64,000 nt of DNA from Halalkalibacter suaedae (GCF_017939705.1 NZ_JAGKSQ010000002.1:62001-126000); one strand, 5' to 3'. Counted from the first letter of the stretch, positions 6,912 through 16,084 are shown. The notes: generated by a model not told the origin, from the letters alone. Numbers and translations: made by a program.

Positions 6912-8411
6912 ATGTCTAGGAGAAAACGTGGTATTCGCATAAAGAAATACTTCCCAGAACAGCCGCAGGACACGAATCTTGCTAACCCTGACATTAAAAA
7001 ACCGATCACAATAGAAGACATTAAAGCAAGCTTAAAAGATATAGATGATATTGTATTAAAAGAAGTGAAAATTAAGGAAACACAGGTAACGATTATCTTT
7101 TTAAGTTCCTTAATTGATGATGTTATCCTGCAGCAAATGGTCTTTAACCCGATTGATTGGTCGAACTCGGATAAGCCTGAAGAGATATTTAAGCATTACG
7201 AGGTGCTTGAACAGGATGAATTACCTAAGTTAATACACGATGTGATGAGTGGCTACACGATCTTAATGTTTGAAAATGAAATAATAAAACTAAGTACTTT
7301 TAGTGCACCAAGTCGAAGTGTTTCCCCACCAGAGAACGAAACGACAGTAATGGGACCACAAGATTCTTTTGTGGAAAGTTTAAAAATAAACTTGTCATTA
7401 ATAAAACGGAGAATTCGTTCCCCACAACTAAAAACAAAAACAATCCTGCTTGGCACGGAAACCAAAAATACAGTTGCGGTTATCTATATGGAGAATATCG
7501 CGAATGAACAACATATTGATAAAGTGATAAAGCGTATTGAAAATGTTGAGTTTCATGGCTTTATGGGTTTAGCGATGCTGAAACAGATGCTTGAGGATCG
7601 ACCATTTTCACCTTTTCCTCAATATGGTCTAACGGTTAGAACAGATAATGCAACCCAGGATCTATTAAATGGTAAGGTACTCGTAATGATGGATGGAAGT
7701 CCTGAGGCCGCGAATATGCCATCGACATTCATGGAAATGTTTCTCTCCCCTGAGGATTATTATAATCGTTGGACAACTGCTTCGTTGTTGCGGGCATTAC
7801 GACTTAGTGGTTTCTTTCTATCCATTCTACTTACGTCTACATACGTGTCTGTTTTGACATTTCACCCGGAAATGCTTCCACCACAATTATTACGATTACT
7901 TGCTGAATCAAGATCGCAGGTTCCTTTCCCGCCTGTGATTGAGGTACTGATTATTGAGCTAGTTATCGAGGTACTAAGGGAAGCCGGAGCTCGAATGCCT
8001 ACGAAAATTGGTCAAACGATTGGTATCGTTGGCGGTATAGTTATCGGTACAGCTGCTGTTGAGGCAGGTCTTGCTAGTAATATTTTAATTGTACTTGTTG
8101 CAACAACTGCATTGCTTTCATTTATCCCTCCAAGTTATTTAATGAGTAATGCGATTCGGTTTATTCGCTACGGCTATATCATTAGTGCGGGGATGTTAGG
8201 AATGTTTGGTCAAATGATTGTGTTTGCTTGGATGATCAATCATCTATCCAATTTAACGTCACTCGGGGTGCCTTATATCAGCCCAGTTATACCAAGGAAG
8301 TGGACAGATTTGCTTAACTCAGTTATTCGTTTTCCAACAAGAATGGTGATTCAAAGACCTGGAATTAGTAGAGCGAAAAAGGATCTGGTCAGACCACTTG
8401 ATGAGGAGTAA
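6912..8411 (+). CDS. gerA-type A subunit: Spore germinant receptor subunit A (operon 1)
   Basis: 499 residues with GAGGAGG before ATG 6912. The soluble N-terminal half (to about residue 290) is basic at its start; the C-terminal half has four to five membrane segments, containing the conserved R-x-P-x-x-I-G-Q-T-I-G-I-V-G-G stretch. This is the A subunit of GerA/GerB/GerK-type receptors, which sit in the spore inner membrane and respond to amino acids or sugars. First of three genes with the order A, B, C; spacing to the B gene is two bases. The germinant cannot be predicted. Operon 2 (48539-52258) is diverged from it. Confidence 0.93.
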   Translation: MSRRKRGIRIKKYFPEQPQDTNLANPDIKKPITIEDIKASLKDIDDIVLKEVKIKETQVTIIFLSSLIDDVILQQMVFNPIDWSNSDKPEEIFKHYEVLEQDELPKLIHDVMSGYTILMFENEIIKLSTFSAPSRSVSPPENETTVMGPQDSFVESLKINLSLIKRRIRSPQLKTKTILLGTETKNTVAVIYMENIANEQHIDKVIKRIENVEFHGFMGLAMLKQMLEDRPFSPFPQYGLTVRTDNATQDLLNGKVLVMMDGSPEAANMPSTFMEMFLSPEDYYNRWTTASLLRALRLSGFFLSILLTSTYVSVLTFHPEMLPPQLLRLLAESRSQVPFPPVIEVLIIELVIEVLREAGARMPTKIGQTIGIVGGIVIGTAAVEAGLASNILIVLVATTALLSFIPPSYLMSNAIRFIRYGYIISAGMLGMFGQMIVFAWMINHLSNLTSLGVPYISPVIPRKWTDLLNSVIRFPTRMVIQRPGISRAKKDLVRPLDEE

Positions 8412-8413
8412 TT

Positions 8414-9505
8414 ATGGATAAAGGAAAGTTTGAAAAGTTAAATAAATTTCATGTTATTTTTCTAGCTCAGAACATTATCATTGGTATTGGTCTTTTTTCG
8501 CTTCCTAGTGATCTGAGTGAAGCGGGTAACAATATGTGGCTTGTTCCTTCGATTCTGGGTATTTTAGCTAATTTAATTCTGATTCCACTTATTTTACTAT
8601 GTAAACGATATCCAGAGGACTCGATATTTCAAATGACTGAAAAAATTGTAGGAAAGGGTTTCGGTAAGATAATCAATTTTTTTCTTTTACTTTACGGGAT
8701 TGTTCAAGTTGCCGTTGTCTTGCAGGGATATGTACGTTTAGTACAAAGCATCACGCTTCCGAATCATACGATTGTGCCTACAACAATAGCTATTATGCTT
8801 GTTTTAATATGTATCGTATACGGCGGGATTAAATCAATTGCCCGCTTTTGTATGTTTGCTTTTTTTATTACAATTTGGATGGTTTATTTCACAAAATGGG
8901 CTTTCCAAACAGGGGATTGGTTTCACGTTGTTCCTACATTTGAAATCGATACCTCTGCATGGGCATTGTCATTACATAACGGCGCACAATCAATGTTTGG
9001 GTTTGGCATCATAGTCTTGTATTATCCTTATATTATCAACAAAAAGAAGGCTTTTTTACATACCTCAATAGGTATTTGGATTAGTGTAGTCGTCTACACC
9101 TTAATCACTCTTGCAAGTGTGGTATATTTTTCGGCATGGCAACAAAATCATGTACTCTACCCAATATTAAATCTATATCAAGCGGTTCAACTGAACTTTG
9201 TTGAAAGAATTGAAAATTTCGGCGTTAGCTTGTGGGTCTTTCTTGTTTTATCAACAACGGCTGCTTATTTATGGCTAGCAAAAAAAGGGATGGATGCCTT
9301 GTTTAGTCAGCACAAAAACAAAGATTGGCATTTGTATGTTGTCAGTTTTTTATCTGCCTTTCTATTTTTAGGACCGATCCCAAATAAAATTCAGAATATT
9401 GTTTTTGAAGAAATGAGTGTGTATTACGGTTACTTATTTTTTCTTTTGCCAATATTCTTGCTATTAATTGATTTAATGAAACGTCGGAGGGGATCACACA
9501 AATGA
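8414..9505 (+). CDS. gerA-type B subunit: Spore germinant receptor subunit B (operon 1)
   Basis: 363 residues, about ten membrane segments, belonging to the endospore-germination permease branch of the APC superfamily. The first membrane segment contains I-I-I-G-I-G-L-F-S-L-P, the unwound-helix region where amino acids bind in APC carriers. In GerA-type receptors this subunit is thought to bind the germinant. It starts two bases after the A gene and overlaps the C gene by four bases (ATGA), so the three are translationally coupled. Confidence 0.93.
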   Translation: MDKGKFEKLNKFHVIFLAQNIIIGIGLFSLPSDLSEAGNNMWLVPSILGILANLILIPLILLCKRYPEDSIFQMTEKIVGKGFGKIINFFLLLYGIVQVAVVLQGYVRLVQSITLPNHTIVPTTIAIMLVLICIVYGGIKSIARFCMFAFFITIWMVYFTKWAFQTGDWFHVVPTFEIDTSAWALSLHNGAQSMFGFGIIVLYYPYIINKKKAFLHTSIGIWISVVVYTLITLASVVYFSAWQQNHVLYPILNLYQAVQLNFVERIENFGVSLWVFLVLSTTAAYLWLAKKGMDALFSQHKNKDWHLYVVSFLSAFLFLGPIPNKIQNIVFEEMSVYYGYLFFLLPIFLLLIDLMKRRRGSHK

Positions 9506-10611
9506 AACGGATCTATCCTTTTTTTTTCATTCTTCTCATACTCACTGGATGTACTAATCCCAATCTGAAAGACCCGGTTATTGAAGATTTGGGGATGGTC
9601 GGAATTATGGGTTTTGACTATGTTGATGATGAGCAAACGAAAGTGACGGTGACATTACCACAGCCACAGCAGGATGCTGAGGAACAGTTTCAAATTTTTT
9701 CTACGAACGTTAGATTACCTCATCAAGCAATTATGGATGTTTCGACCCTAACCGAGAAGGTCCTAACAACATCCCAACTTCGAGTTATTCTGTTTAGTGA
9801 GGAGTATGCTAGAAAAAAAGGGATATGGAACATTGCCGAAAATTTATATCGCGATCCCCATGTTGGTGCAAATGTTTATTTTGCTGTTGTAAAAGGGACG
9901 GTTGAAGAAATGTTAAATGCTGATTATAAGGATAAGCCTGAAGTGAATATTTATTTTACAGAATTACTTCGTCCGAGGACAATGACATCCTTTAGTCCAT
10001 TTACAACGATTCGAGACTTTATTTACCGACATACAGATGAAATTTCAGACCCTACAATGCCTTATCTAGAGGTTGTTAAACCAAATTCAGCGAAAATATC
10101 GAAAGTAGCATTATTTAAAAATGGTAAGATGATTGACACGATTGAACCTGAAGAAGCTAAATTAATAGAAGGTATGAAACAAAAGAAGAATTTACCTGAT
10201 TTAACAATTGAAATTCCTGGTGAGGATGGGTCGCAAGAAGAAATGGTCATAATGAAATTTGTAACGACACATTTTGAGTTAACGGTGAATGGAAATCTAA
10301 AAGAACCTAAGATTCATGTGAATCTTTATATTCGTGGCTCGATTGTTGACTATGATGGAAATTATCAGCTTGATGATAATGAAAGCAGAACAAAGTTACA
10401 AGAGAAAATTAACAAGAAACTCGAAAGAAATGTAGTAACAGTACTTAAAACTTTTCAAGAACTACAAGTTGACCCGACCGGTTTTGGAGAAGCTTTTCGA
10501 ATTAGGAATCCGGAAAACTGGTCAAAAGAAAAATGGAATGAAGCTTATGCAAATGCAGAAATAACTTCCAATGTAGAAACTCGAATTATATCTACAGGAA
10601 CGATTCGGTAA
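9502..10611 (+). CDS. gerA-type C subunit: Spore germinant receptor lipoprotein subunit C (operon 1)
   Basis: 369 residues. A short hydrophobic signal ends with the lipobox L-T-G-C (C16), so the mature protein is diacylglyceryl-anchored in the spore inner membrane. The remainder fits the Ger(x)C family, with a conserved G-I-M-G-F-D-Y region near the N-terminus and a long beta-rich body. Overlaps the B gene by four bases. The promoter of the c-di-GMP-controlled gene begins about 15 bases after its stop, with no terminator between, so some readthrough into that leader is possible. Confidence 0.93.
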   Translation: MKRIYPFFFILLILTGCTNPNLKDPVIEDLGMVGIMGFDYVDDEQTKVTVTLPQPQQDAEEQFQIFSTNVRLPHQAIMDVSTLTEKVLTTSQLRVILFSEEYARKKGIWNIAENLYRDPHVGANVYFAVVKGTVEEMLNADYKDKPEVNIYFTELLRPRTMTSFSPFTTIRDFIYRHTDEISDPTMPYLEVVKPNSAKISKVALFKNGKMIDTIEPEEAKLIEGMKQKKNLPDLTIEIPGEDGSQEEMVIMKFVTTHFELTVNGNLKEPKIHVNLYIRGSIVDYDGNYQLDDNESRTKLQEKINKKLERNVVTVLKTFQELQVDPTGFGEAFRIRNPENWSKEKWNEAYANAEITSNVETRIISTGTIR

Positions 10612-10626
10612 AGTGAGAAAAATGTA

Positions 10627-10654
10627 TAGACTTTTTCAATTATTCTCCTATAAT
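10627..10654 (+). promoter_or_regulatory. Promoter of the c-di-GMP riboswitch transcript
   Basis: TAGACT (10627-10632), 16-bp spacer, TATAAT (10649-10654), eleven bases before the aptamer. Confidence 0.5.
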
Positions 10655-10664
10655 AAAATTAATA

Positions 10665-10755
10665 AGAAAATTGAAAAGGCATACTTATTGAAAGATAAGG
10701 ACGCAAAGCTATGGGCCTTCGCGATACTCGCATGGTTGCCAGGTTGCCAATTTCT
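10665..10755 (+). promoter_or_regulatory. Cyclic-di-GMP-I (GEMM-I) riboswitch
   Basis: P1 is formed by AGAAAATTG (10665-10673) and CAATTTCT (10748-10755). Inside are the AAGGCATACTTAT arm closed by a GAAA-type tetraloop, the highly conserved GGACGCAAAGC joining segment, the GGGCC tetraloop-receptor side, and the closing ATGGTTGCCAGGTTGCC. These match the GEMM-I consensus throughout. No clear intrinsic terminator lies between the aptamer and the AGGAGG at 10783, so control may be by ribosome-site access, or a terminator I cannot see. Confidence 0.9.
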
Positions 10756-10795
10756 CCGATATGGGGTTTTTGGGCTTCATTTAGGAGGAAATGAC

Positions 10796-11677
10796 ATGAA
10801 AAAGGTTATTACAATGATGGCTGCTTTTTGTATTTTAGCAACGCTATTCCCGGTTCAGCTAAGCAATGCTAGTGATTCTCAGGTAAAGGCTACATGGCTT
10901 TGGAACCCTTATGAATTAGTTTCTCAATCTTCTGAAGTGTTGACATTTTTACAATCCAACCAGGTCACAGATGTCTTTCTACAAATTGATCGAGACCTAC
11001 CTCATACTATATATCAATCGTTTATTGAACGTGCTTCCGAGCAGAATATAAATATACATGCTCTTGATGGAGCACCTACCTGGGCAACGCAAAAGGGATC
11101 TGCTGAGTATCAACCTCTGATAAACTGGTTGCGTAGCTATCAATCATTGTCTACAGAGAACCAACGCTTTTCTGGAATCCATACTGATGTTGAGCCATAT
11201 CTTCTATCAGAATGGAATACCAGCCGCCAGAAAACGATTCTCTACTATCAGAACTCGGTGAAAGCCTTTCAAAATCTCGCACAGGAATTAAATATTGCAT
11301 TTGCGGCGGATATTCCTTTTTGGTTTGATGAAATATCTTTTCAAAATAAATCATATGGCAATGGTTTGTTATCTAATTGGGTACAAGCTAACACGGATAT
11401 CGTGACAATTATGGCATATCGTAATTTCGCCGATGGACCAAATGGGATCATTCAATTATCAAATAACGAAATAATTACTGGATCAAAACTAGGGAAAAAA
11501 GTGGTTATTGGAGTAGAGACAGGTTACTCTGAAGAAGGATCTCATTTGAGCTTTTATAATAATGGAAGAGCTACTATGGAAACCGAATTAACAAAGGTAA
11601 ATGATGCATTCAATGAGTCTACTAGTTATCACGGAATTGCGATTCATCATTATGCAAGCTGGAAGGAATTAAAGTAG
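10796..11677 (+). CDS. Secreted TIM-barrel-like protein under c-di-GMP riboswitch
   Basis: 293 residues from ATG 10796 with AGGAGG nine bases upstream. The frame is open 183 bases further up, but that extension is the riboswitch and is not coding. Residues 1-25 form a signal peptide (K-K, hydrophobic core, S-N-A-S cleavage region). The mature part starts with a strand/helix alternation, has G-I-H-T-D-V-E-P-Y at about residue 130 and A-A-D-I-P-F-W near 170, and T-I-M-A-Y-R near 210, which is the strand-end acidic layout of glycoside-hydrolase-type barrels. No named family can be assigned. Its control by c-di-GMP points to a role in surface attachment, matrix or cell-wall polysaccharide handling during the motile-to-sessile switch (inference). 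Confidence 0.75.
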   Translation: MKKVITMMAAFCILATLFPVQLSNASDSQVKATWLWNPYELVSQSSEVLTFLQSNQVTDVFLQIDRDLPHTIYQSFIERASEQNINIHALDGAPTWATQKGSAEYQPLINWLRSYQSLSTENQRFSGIHTDVEPYLLSEWNTSRQKTILYYQNSVKAFQNLAQELNIAFAADIPFWFDEISFQNKSYGNGLLSNWVQANTDIVTIMAYRNFADGPNGIIQLSNNEIITGSKLGKKVVIGVETGYSEEGSHLSFYNNGRATMETELTKVNDAFNESTSYHGIAIHHYASWKELK

Positions 11678-11688
11678 GTAAATAAAAT

Positions 11689-11914
11689 GAGACTGGGAAA
11701 TAAGTGATTTAACGAATAGAAAAGACGAACAATGTTAATTGGCGGACGTAAACCGCTCCTGAAATATACTACGCTTTCCGCGGGAAGCCGGTGAGCCTCC
11801 TCGAGCCCCTGGCTCTGCGGGGTCTCACCCCTGGCTTTTACATCCCGCAGGAGTCTTCGTATATTTCATCCGCTACGTGATTTTTTTGTTCGGTATTTCA
11901 GTTAGACCTTTGTT
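11689..11914 (+). repeat. Intergenic repeat family A, copy 1
   Basis: Fills most of the 315-base gap between 11677 and 11993. Outer part begins GAGACTGGG; inner inverted repeat TGAAATATAC / GTATATTTCA flanks a GC-rich core with CGCTTTCCGCGGGAAGCC and CCCGCAGGAGTC. The core is nearly identical to copy 3 (54560-54794) and partly to copy 2 (20556-20724). No coding frame. Confidence 0.85.
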
Positions 11915-11927
11915 TACCTCGAATAGT

Positions 11928-11964
11928 ACCAAAAGCCTTCTGAAATAACAGAAAGGCTTTTGGT
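11928..11964. terminator. Hairpin between convergent genes
   Basis: ACCAAAAGCCTTCTG / CAGAAAGGCTTTTGGT stem just before the end of the DUF1906 gene; no good T-run on either side, so weak as an intrinsic terminator. Confidence 0.45.
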
Positions 11965-11992
11965 GTATGGTCGTGAACATATTTACCGTTTT

Positions 11993-12928
11993 TTACCACA
12001 AATACTCAACAATATCCGAACGAAATAAATTTGTATCTATATTACATACATCTGCTTCAAGTCCATACTGCCAAGCCCAGTCTCGTGAGCTTTCTGGGGC
12101 GTTTACTTGATACTCGGGTGCATTTTCCTCTGTAGTGATGCCAATTTGGGGTTGATTACTCCAAATAATTGTTTGTTCTAATACTTGTGCATTATTTTCA
12201 GCAGCAGCATTAAATGCGGCTGTTAAGTCACTATCATCGGAGAAGACTCCATAAATTCCGGATTCATACTTAGACGCCATAATTGTTTCATGCCAACCAA
12301 TAATGAAATCACTAGTAACAGGATAACTCGGTTCAATATCGGCAAATAAAGCTACCCCTTCTGGTATTCCGTATTGACTCGCATAGTCTATTGCCTGTTC
12401 AGCCTGAGCAACGCCATTTTCGTATCCAGTTGCGTCTTCAAAATGATTATAGATTGGTAGAATGTAGATACCTTCATCCTTGAACAATTCAATTTCCTGT
12501 TCGGTTAATCCATTTGATACGTTTTCTTTGTCCATTAAATAGCGGGCCCAAACAGTTGGTTGCCCAAAATTTGTTGTCACACAATCATAAAATTCCTCTG
12601 TTGTAATTGATACAGAATCAACACCCCATAAAAGATTATCCTCATTTTGATTCTCACTAGTGTCCATAGTATTATCTTGCTCGTCGCTAGATTGGTCATC
12701 ATTACCTTCTTGATCGTTATTTTGTTCATTGCTATCAGACTGATCATTATCTTCTCGATCATTACTTTGCTCATAAGCATCTGAGTACTGTTTTTCAATT
12801 TGCTCCAATTGGTCGAGTCTTTTTGCGTCAACAAGCTGATAATTTTGAACAACAAAAATGTAAAAAGCTAGACCTGCGATAAAAAAAGTCACGAGGATTA
12901 TCCAAAATTGCTTAGTTAGTCCAAACAT
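11993..12928 (-). CDS. Membrane-anchored DUF1906 (glycoside-hydrolase-like) protein
   Basis: 311 residues from ATG 12928 with AAAGGAGG upstream. One N-terminal membrane segment (residues 8-29), a short coiled-coil-like stretch, then a low-complexity Asp/Asn/Glu/Gln linker (about 50-97) and a globular domain from G-V-D-S (about 103) onwards. That domain matches the DUF1906/Rv2525c-like group, related to GH25 lysozyme-type barrels, with L-F-A-D-I-E-P providing acidic residues. Likely displayed outside the membrane, tethered to reach the wall. Enzyme activity is not proven for the family. The acidic linker is longer than needed for crossing the membrane. Confidence 0.8.
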   Translation of the reverse strand: MFGLTKQFWIILVTFFIAGLAFYIFVVQNYQLVDAKRLDQLEQIEKQYSDAYEQSNDREDNDQSDSNEQNNDQEGNDDQSSDEQDNTMDTSENQNEDNLLWGVDSVSITTEEFYDCVTTNFGQPTVWARYLMDKENVSNGLTEQEIELFKDEGIYILPIYNHFEDATGYENGVAQAEQAIDYASQYGIPEGVALFADIEPSYPVTSDFIIGWHETIMASKYESGIYGVFSDDSDLTAAFNAAAENNAQVLEQTIIWSNQPQIGITTEENAPEYQVNAPESSRDWAWQYGLEADVCNIDTNLFRSDIVEYLW

Positions 12929-13014
12929 AAAAGACCTCCTTTAGTCATCCTTAATTAGGATATTAAAGAAGGTCTCTATTTGTATGGGCTCATGATCTAT
13001 GGAAAAGGAATAAC

Positions 13015-13734
13015 TTAAGGGTTTGTTGACCACATGCCTGCAGATTTGATGAAGATACGTGGGTGGAGTTTTAATTGTGCGATAATAAATTCTGCCAGAT
13101 CTTCTGGTTGCATGACTTTATCTGGATTACCATCAGTTAAATTTTCTTTAAAGGCTAGTTCAGTTGCCACAGTACTTGGTGTTAATGCAGTTACTCTGAT
13201 ATTATGTTTGCGAACTTCAAGTGCTAACGATTCGGTTAAGCCTAAGAGACCAAACTTCGATGCACTGTAAGCACTTGTAACAGGAGCACCTTTTTGACCT
13301 GCTGTTGAAGAAATATTTATGATGTCACCACCATTTTTTTCAATCAACTGAGGCAGGACAGCCCTCGTAACATAATAGGCACCCATTAAATTAACATCAA
13401 TGATCTTCTTCCATTCATCTGGATCTAATTCTAAAAATGAACCGAATTTGCCAATACCTGCGTTATTAATAAGAATATCAGCTGGCCCCAGTTTGGATGT
13501 AAGTGTTTCAATCGCTTGATTGACTTCCTCAAGGGAAGAAACATCAACAGTTGCGTATGCGCAATTTACTCCAATTGCTTCAATTTCCTTTGCGACGTTT
13601 TGTAAATCACTTTCCGTACGTGCAAGTAGGCCGACATGAACACCTTCATTGGCTAGAGCGATAGCGGTTGCACGACCAATTCCCTTTCCTGCACCAGTAA
13701 CATAAGCAATTTTACCCTTAATTGTTTGTCCCAT
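13015..13734 (-). CDS. yoxD: Short-chain dehydrogenase/3-oxoacyl-ACP-reductase-like YoxD
   Basis: 239 residues. Rossmann motif T-G-A-G-K-G-I-G at 13-20, N-N-A-G at 90-93, and the catalytic S143-Y156-K160 set are all present, so this is an active classical SDR using NAD(P)H. Sequence and length agree closely with B. subtilis YoxD, a FabG-like protein of unknown substrate; the C-terminal W-S-T-N-P is also characteristic. Monocistronic, transcribed towards the DUF1906 gene with 86 bases between. Confidence 0.88.
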   Translation of the reverse strand: MGQTIKGKIAYVTGAGKGIGRATAIALANEGVHVGLLARTESDLQNVAKEIEAIGVNCAYATVDVSSLEEVNQAIETLTSKLGPADILINNAGIGKFGSFLELDPDEWKKIIDVNLMGAYYVTRAVLPQLIEKNGGDIINISSTAGQKGAPVTSAYSASKFGLLGLTESLALEVRKHNIRVTALTPSTVATELAFKENLTDGNPDKVMQPEDLAEFIIAQLKLHPRIFIKSAGMWSTNP

Positions 13735-13945
13735 CTTTAAGCTCCCTTCAATATGTAAAGTAGAATATGATCTTACAAAAATAGGGGACTGAAGTCAAAA
13801 GATTAGCTCGCATTGTATGTTTGATTATTCTGTAAAATAGGACTTTTTAACATTGAATGAAAATATGATACTATTGTTATGAAGAATATTTTGCGAGTAT
13901 TTACTACTACATAGGCAAAGACATAATGAATAAGGGGTTTTGACA

Positions 13946-14380
13946 TTGTTAAAAACTAAGCAAGATTTGAACAAGCAATTAGATGTAAGAGGAATTACGT
14001 ACCACGAAATTTTAGAAAGTGTAAACATTCGCTCAAAGAAGAAGCGAATTCGTCAAAAAGCTGTAAAGAAGGTTTTAACAAATGGCAGCTTCTTGACTAA
14101 GAATCAAGCTGAGACGTTTAGCCAAAAGACGATACGAAAAGAAGAAGCTACTAATTCGCCATCTGGAATAGAGAAGCTGCCTGTTACTCTATTACTAAAG
14201 CTTGGAAAATCATATTTCAGTGATGAGCCTATTATTAAATATTATTATCACTCAACAAAGCCAGACTACTATAAGAACAAAGAGATTTTAATTGCTGTAA
14301 CGAAAGATCAATACGCAAAAAACTCCGATCAACAATTAAAGACTGATATTGATAATGAATTACAAAAAAGAGCAAAGTAA
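13946..14380 (+). CDS. Hypothetical basic protein
   Basis: 144 residues from TTG 13946 (AAGGGG upstream; TTG 13940 two codons earlier is possible). Lysine-rich, with no signal peptide or membrane segment. The first 65 residues include L-D-V-R-G-I-T-Y-H-E-I-L-E-S and a stretch of basic residues (K-K-K-R-I-R-Q-K) that could contact nucleic acid; the second half has alternating strands. No family recognised. It stands alone with a terminator behind it, divergent from yoxD. Confidence 0.6.
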   Translation: MLKTKQDLNKQLDVRGITYHEILESVNIRSKKKRIRQKAVKKVLTNGSFLTKNQAETFSQKTIRKEEATNSPSGIEKLPVTLLLKLGKSYFSDEPIIKYYYHSTKPDYYKNKEILIAVTKDQYAKNSDQQLKTDIDNELQKRAK

Positions 14381-14384
14381 TCTT

Positions 14385-14424
14385 TGAGAGAGAGGGTGTA
14401 TAAATACGCTCTCTTTCTTTGTTT
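14385..14424 (+). terminator. Terminator of the 144-aa gene
   Basis: AGAGAG...GTGTA / TACGCTCTCT imperfect stem followed by TTTCTTTGTTTTT. Confidence 0.6.
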
Positions 14425-14519
14425 TTAGAAATGGCAAGTTATCTTGAAGTAATGCTTGAATTGTTAGGAGTTACTTTTTACAATATGAACAAGTCCCTCT
14501 CTTGAAAGGAGAAGATAAG

Positions 14520-15587
14520 ATGTCAGCTCTTCGTATTGAACAGGTAACAACAAAAAAAGTAATTCCAAAGACCGAGGATTTAGTATTTGGAAAGCACTAT
14601 ACGGATCATATGTTTGTTATGGACTATCAAGAAGGGAAAGGATGGTACGATCCAAGGATTGTTCCATATGAATCAATTACTCTTGACCCTGCAGCAATGG
14701 TTTTTCATTATGGACAAACTGTATTTGAAGGATTGAAAGCATATCGTACAGAAGATAACCAAATTAAACTCTTTAGACCTGATGAAAATTTTAAGAGATT
14801 AAATCGTTCGAGTGAACGACTAAGCATGCCACAAATTAATGAAAAAGATGTACTTAACTACCTAAAAGAATTGATAAAAATCGACCAGGATTGGGTGCCA
14901 GCTGAGGATGGATATTCATTATACATACGGCCATTTGTTATTGCGACAGAACCAAATCTAAGTCTAGCCCCTTCACGTAGTTATCGTTTAATGATTATCT
15001 TATCACCGGTTGGCTCTTACTACAAAGAAGGTATTCACCCCGTCGGTATTCATGTCGAAGAGGCATTTACAAGAGCAGTAAAAGGTGGAACAGGGACTGC
15101 GAAGACCGCAGGAAATTATTCTGCGGCATACAAAGCCCAAGAGAAGGCGACAAAAGAAGGCTATTCTCAAGTACTTTGGTTAGATGGAATTGAGAAGAAA
15201 TATATTGAGGAAGTTGGAAGTATGAATGTCTTTTTCAAGATTAATGGTGAAGTTGTTACACCAGAACTAAATGGAAGTATATTAGAAGGAATTACGAGAA
15301 TGTCTATCATTGAGCTTCTCAAGACGTGGGGAGTACCGTTAAGTGAAAGAAGAATTTCACTCGACGAGCTTTTCCGAGCATATGAACAAGGTTTAGTGGA
15401 GGAGGCGTTCGGTACAGGAACGGCAGCAGTTATTTCTCCAATTGGTGAACTGAATTGGAATGGCAAGAAGATGATTATTAACAACAAAGAAACAGGTGAA
15501 GTAGCAAAACAACTCTACGAAACACTCACAGGGATCCAAACAGGAAAAGTTGCTGATCCATTTCACTGGACAGTTAATGTGCGATAA
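14520..15587 (+). CDS. ilvE/ilvK: Branched-chain amino acid aminotransferase
   Basis: 355 residues from ATG 14520, which has AAAGGAG eight bases upstream. Class-IV PLP aminotransferase that interconverts Leu, Ile and Val with their 2-oxo acids using glutamate/2-oxoglutarate. Visible landmarks: F-H-Y-G-Q-T-V-F-E-G-L-K near residue 62, the PLP lysine K195 in G-T-A-K-T-A-G-N-Y, and the G-T-G-T-A-A phosphate-binding loop near 305. Length and motifs fit the Bacillus YbgE/YwaA (IlvE/IlvK) group; which paralogue cannot be told. No T-box or other leader RNA was found in the 139 bases upstream. Confidence 0.93.
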   Translation: MSALRIEQVTTKKVIPKTEDLVFGKHYTDHMFVMDYQEGKGWYDPRIVPYESITLDPAAMVFHYGQTVFEGLKAYRTEDNQIKLFRPDENFKRLNRSSERLSMPQINEKDVLNYLKELIKIDQDWVPAEDGYSLYIRPFVIATEPNLSLAPSRSYRLMIILSPVGSYYKEGIHPVGIHVEEAFTRAVKGGTGTAKTAGNYSAAYKAQEKATKEGYSQVLWLDGIEKKYIEEVGSMNVFFKINGEVVTPELNGSILEGITRMSIIELLKTWGVPLSERRISLDELFRAYEQGLVEEAFGTGTAAVISPIGELNWNGKKMIINNKETGEVAKQLYETLTGIQTGKVADPFHWTVNVR

Positions 15588-15652
15588 TAGCTTGAAAAGA
15601 CAGTGATAAATTTAGCTAAATGAAGCCGAACAATCATAGCAGTTGTAGAAAA

Positions 15653-15675
15653 GGGTGACTCATTAGAGTCACCCT
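15653..15675. repeat. 23-bp perfect dyad, copy 1
   Basis: GGGTGACTC-ATTA-GAGTCACCC plus a trailing base; the same sequence recurs at 16135-16157. No T-run follows on either strand. Confidence 0.8.
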
Positions 15676-15678
15676 CAG

Positions 15679-15723
15679 CCTGTCGACAAAGTCTCGCAAG
15701 CGAGACAAGTCGACAGGTTTTTT
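15679..15723 (+). terminator. Strong terminator hairpin after the aminotransferase gene
   Basis: CCTGTCGAC / GTCGACAGG outer stem (15679-15687 with 15709-15717), inner GTCTCGC/GCGAGAC stem, then six T. Confidence 0.85.
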
Positions 15724-15743
15724 GATTAGTAGTTAGGATGTCG

Positions 15744-15876
15744 CTCTTCGACCTCGCTACCGGGATGGGGGGCACGCTTTCCGCAGGCGGGCGTTGAACT
15801 AACCGGCTCTGCCGGTGGATTTCAACCTGCCCTTTCTTCCTGCAGGAGTCGGCCCTCCCATCCCGTCCGCTTTTTC
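15744..15876 (+). repeat. Intergenic repeat family B, copy 1
   Basis: GC-rich element within the 579-base gap 15587-16166. It has CGCTACCGGGATGGGGGG on the left answered by CCCTCCCATCCCG on the right, and GCGGGCGTTGAA answered by TTCAACCTGCCC, around an ACCGGCTCTGCCGGT hairpin. Copy 2 is at 28721-28852. Shares CTTTCCGC and GCAGGAGTC words with family A. Confidence 0.85.
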
Positions 15877-15943
15877 TAGTGTAAAAAGGAAATTTGATTC
15901 TCCTCAAACAAGGGACAGTTGTCGTTTTTCCATAATATAATTG

Positions 15944-16084
15944 ATGAAAATGGACAAGAGGGATGGAAAAAAATTCAATGCAGGCGATGCGTGTTTTTGT
16001 TGCCATGAACCTAAAAAAAATAGCCAACTGGTACTGGAGAAACACACATCCTCTATTACTATCAACAAAAAGCAGATGAAATAA
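15944..16084 (+). CDS. Possible Cys-rich miniprotein
   Basis: 46 residues from ATG 15944 (second ATG at 15950). It contains C-F-C-C-H within a Lys-rich, hydrophilic sequence, which could hold a metal. A TATAAT-like word lies just upstream, but there is no ribosome site, which weakens the call. A good terminator (16090-16122) follows directly, which favours a transcript. It lies between repeat family B and the second 23-bp dyad. Confidence 0.3.
   Translation: MKMDKRDGKKFNAGDACFCCHEPKKNSQLVLEKHTSSITINKKQMK

Noticed and set aside
10613-10795. N-terminal extension of the secreted-protein frame back to 10613
   Set aside because: This stretch is a complete c-di-GMP-I aptamer with its own promoter, and ATG 10796 has an AGGAGG site followed by a proper signal peptide.
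11689-11914. Insertion sequence or transposase remnant in repeat A
   Set aside because: No transposase-like frame on either strand; only dyad structure.
14381-14519. T-box leader before the branched-chain aminotransferase
   Set aside because: No AGGGTGGNACCGCG T-box sequence or specifier stem was found.
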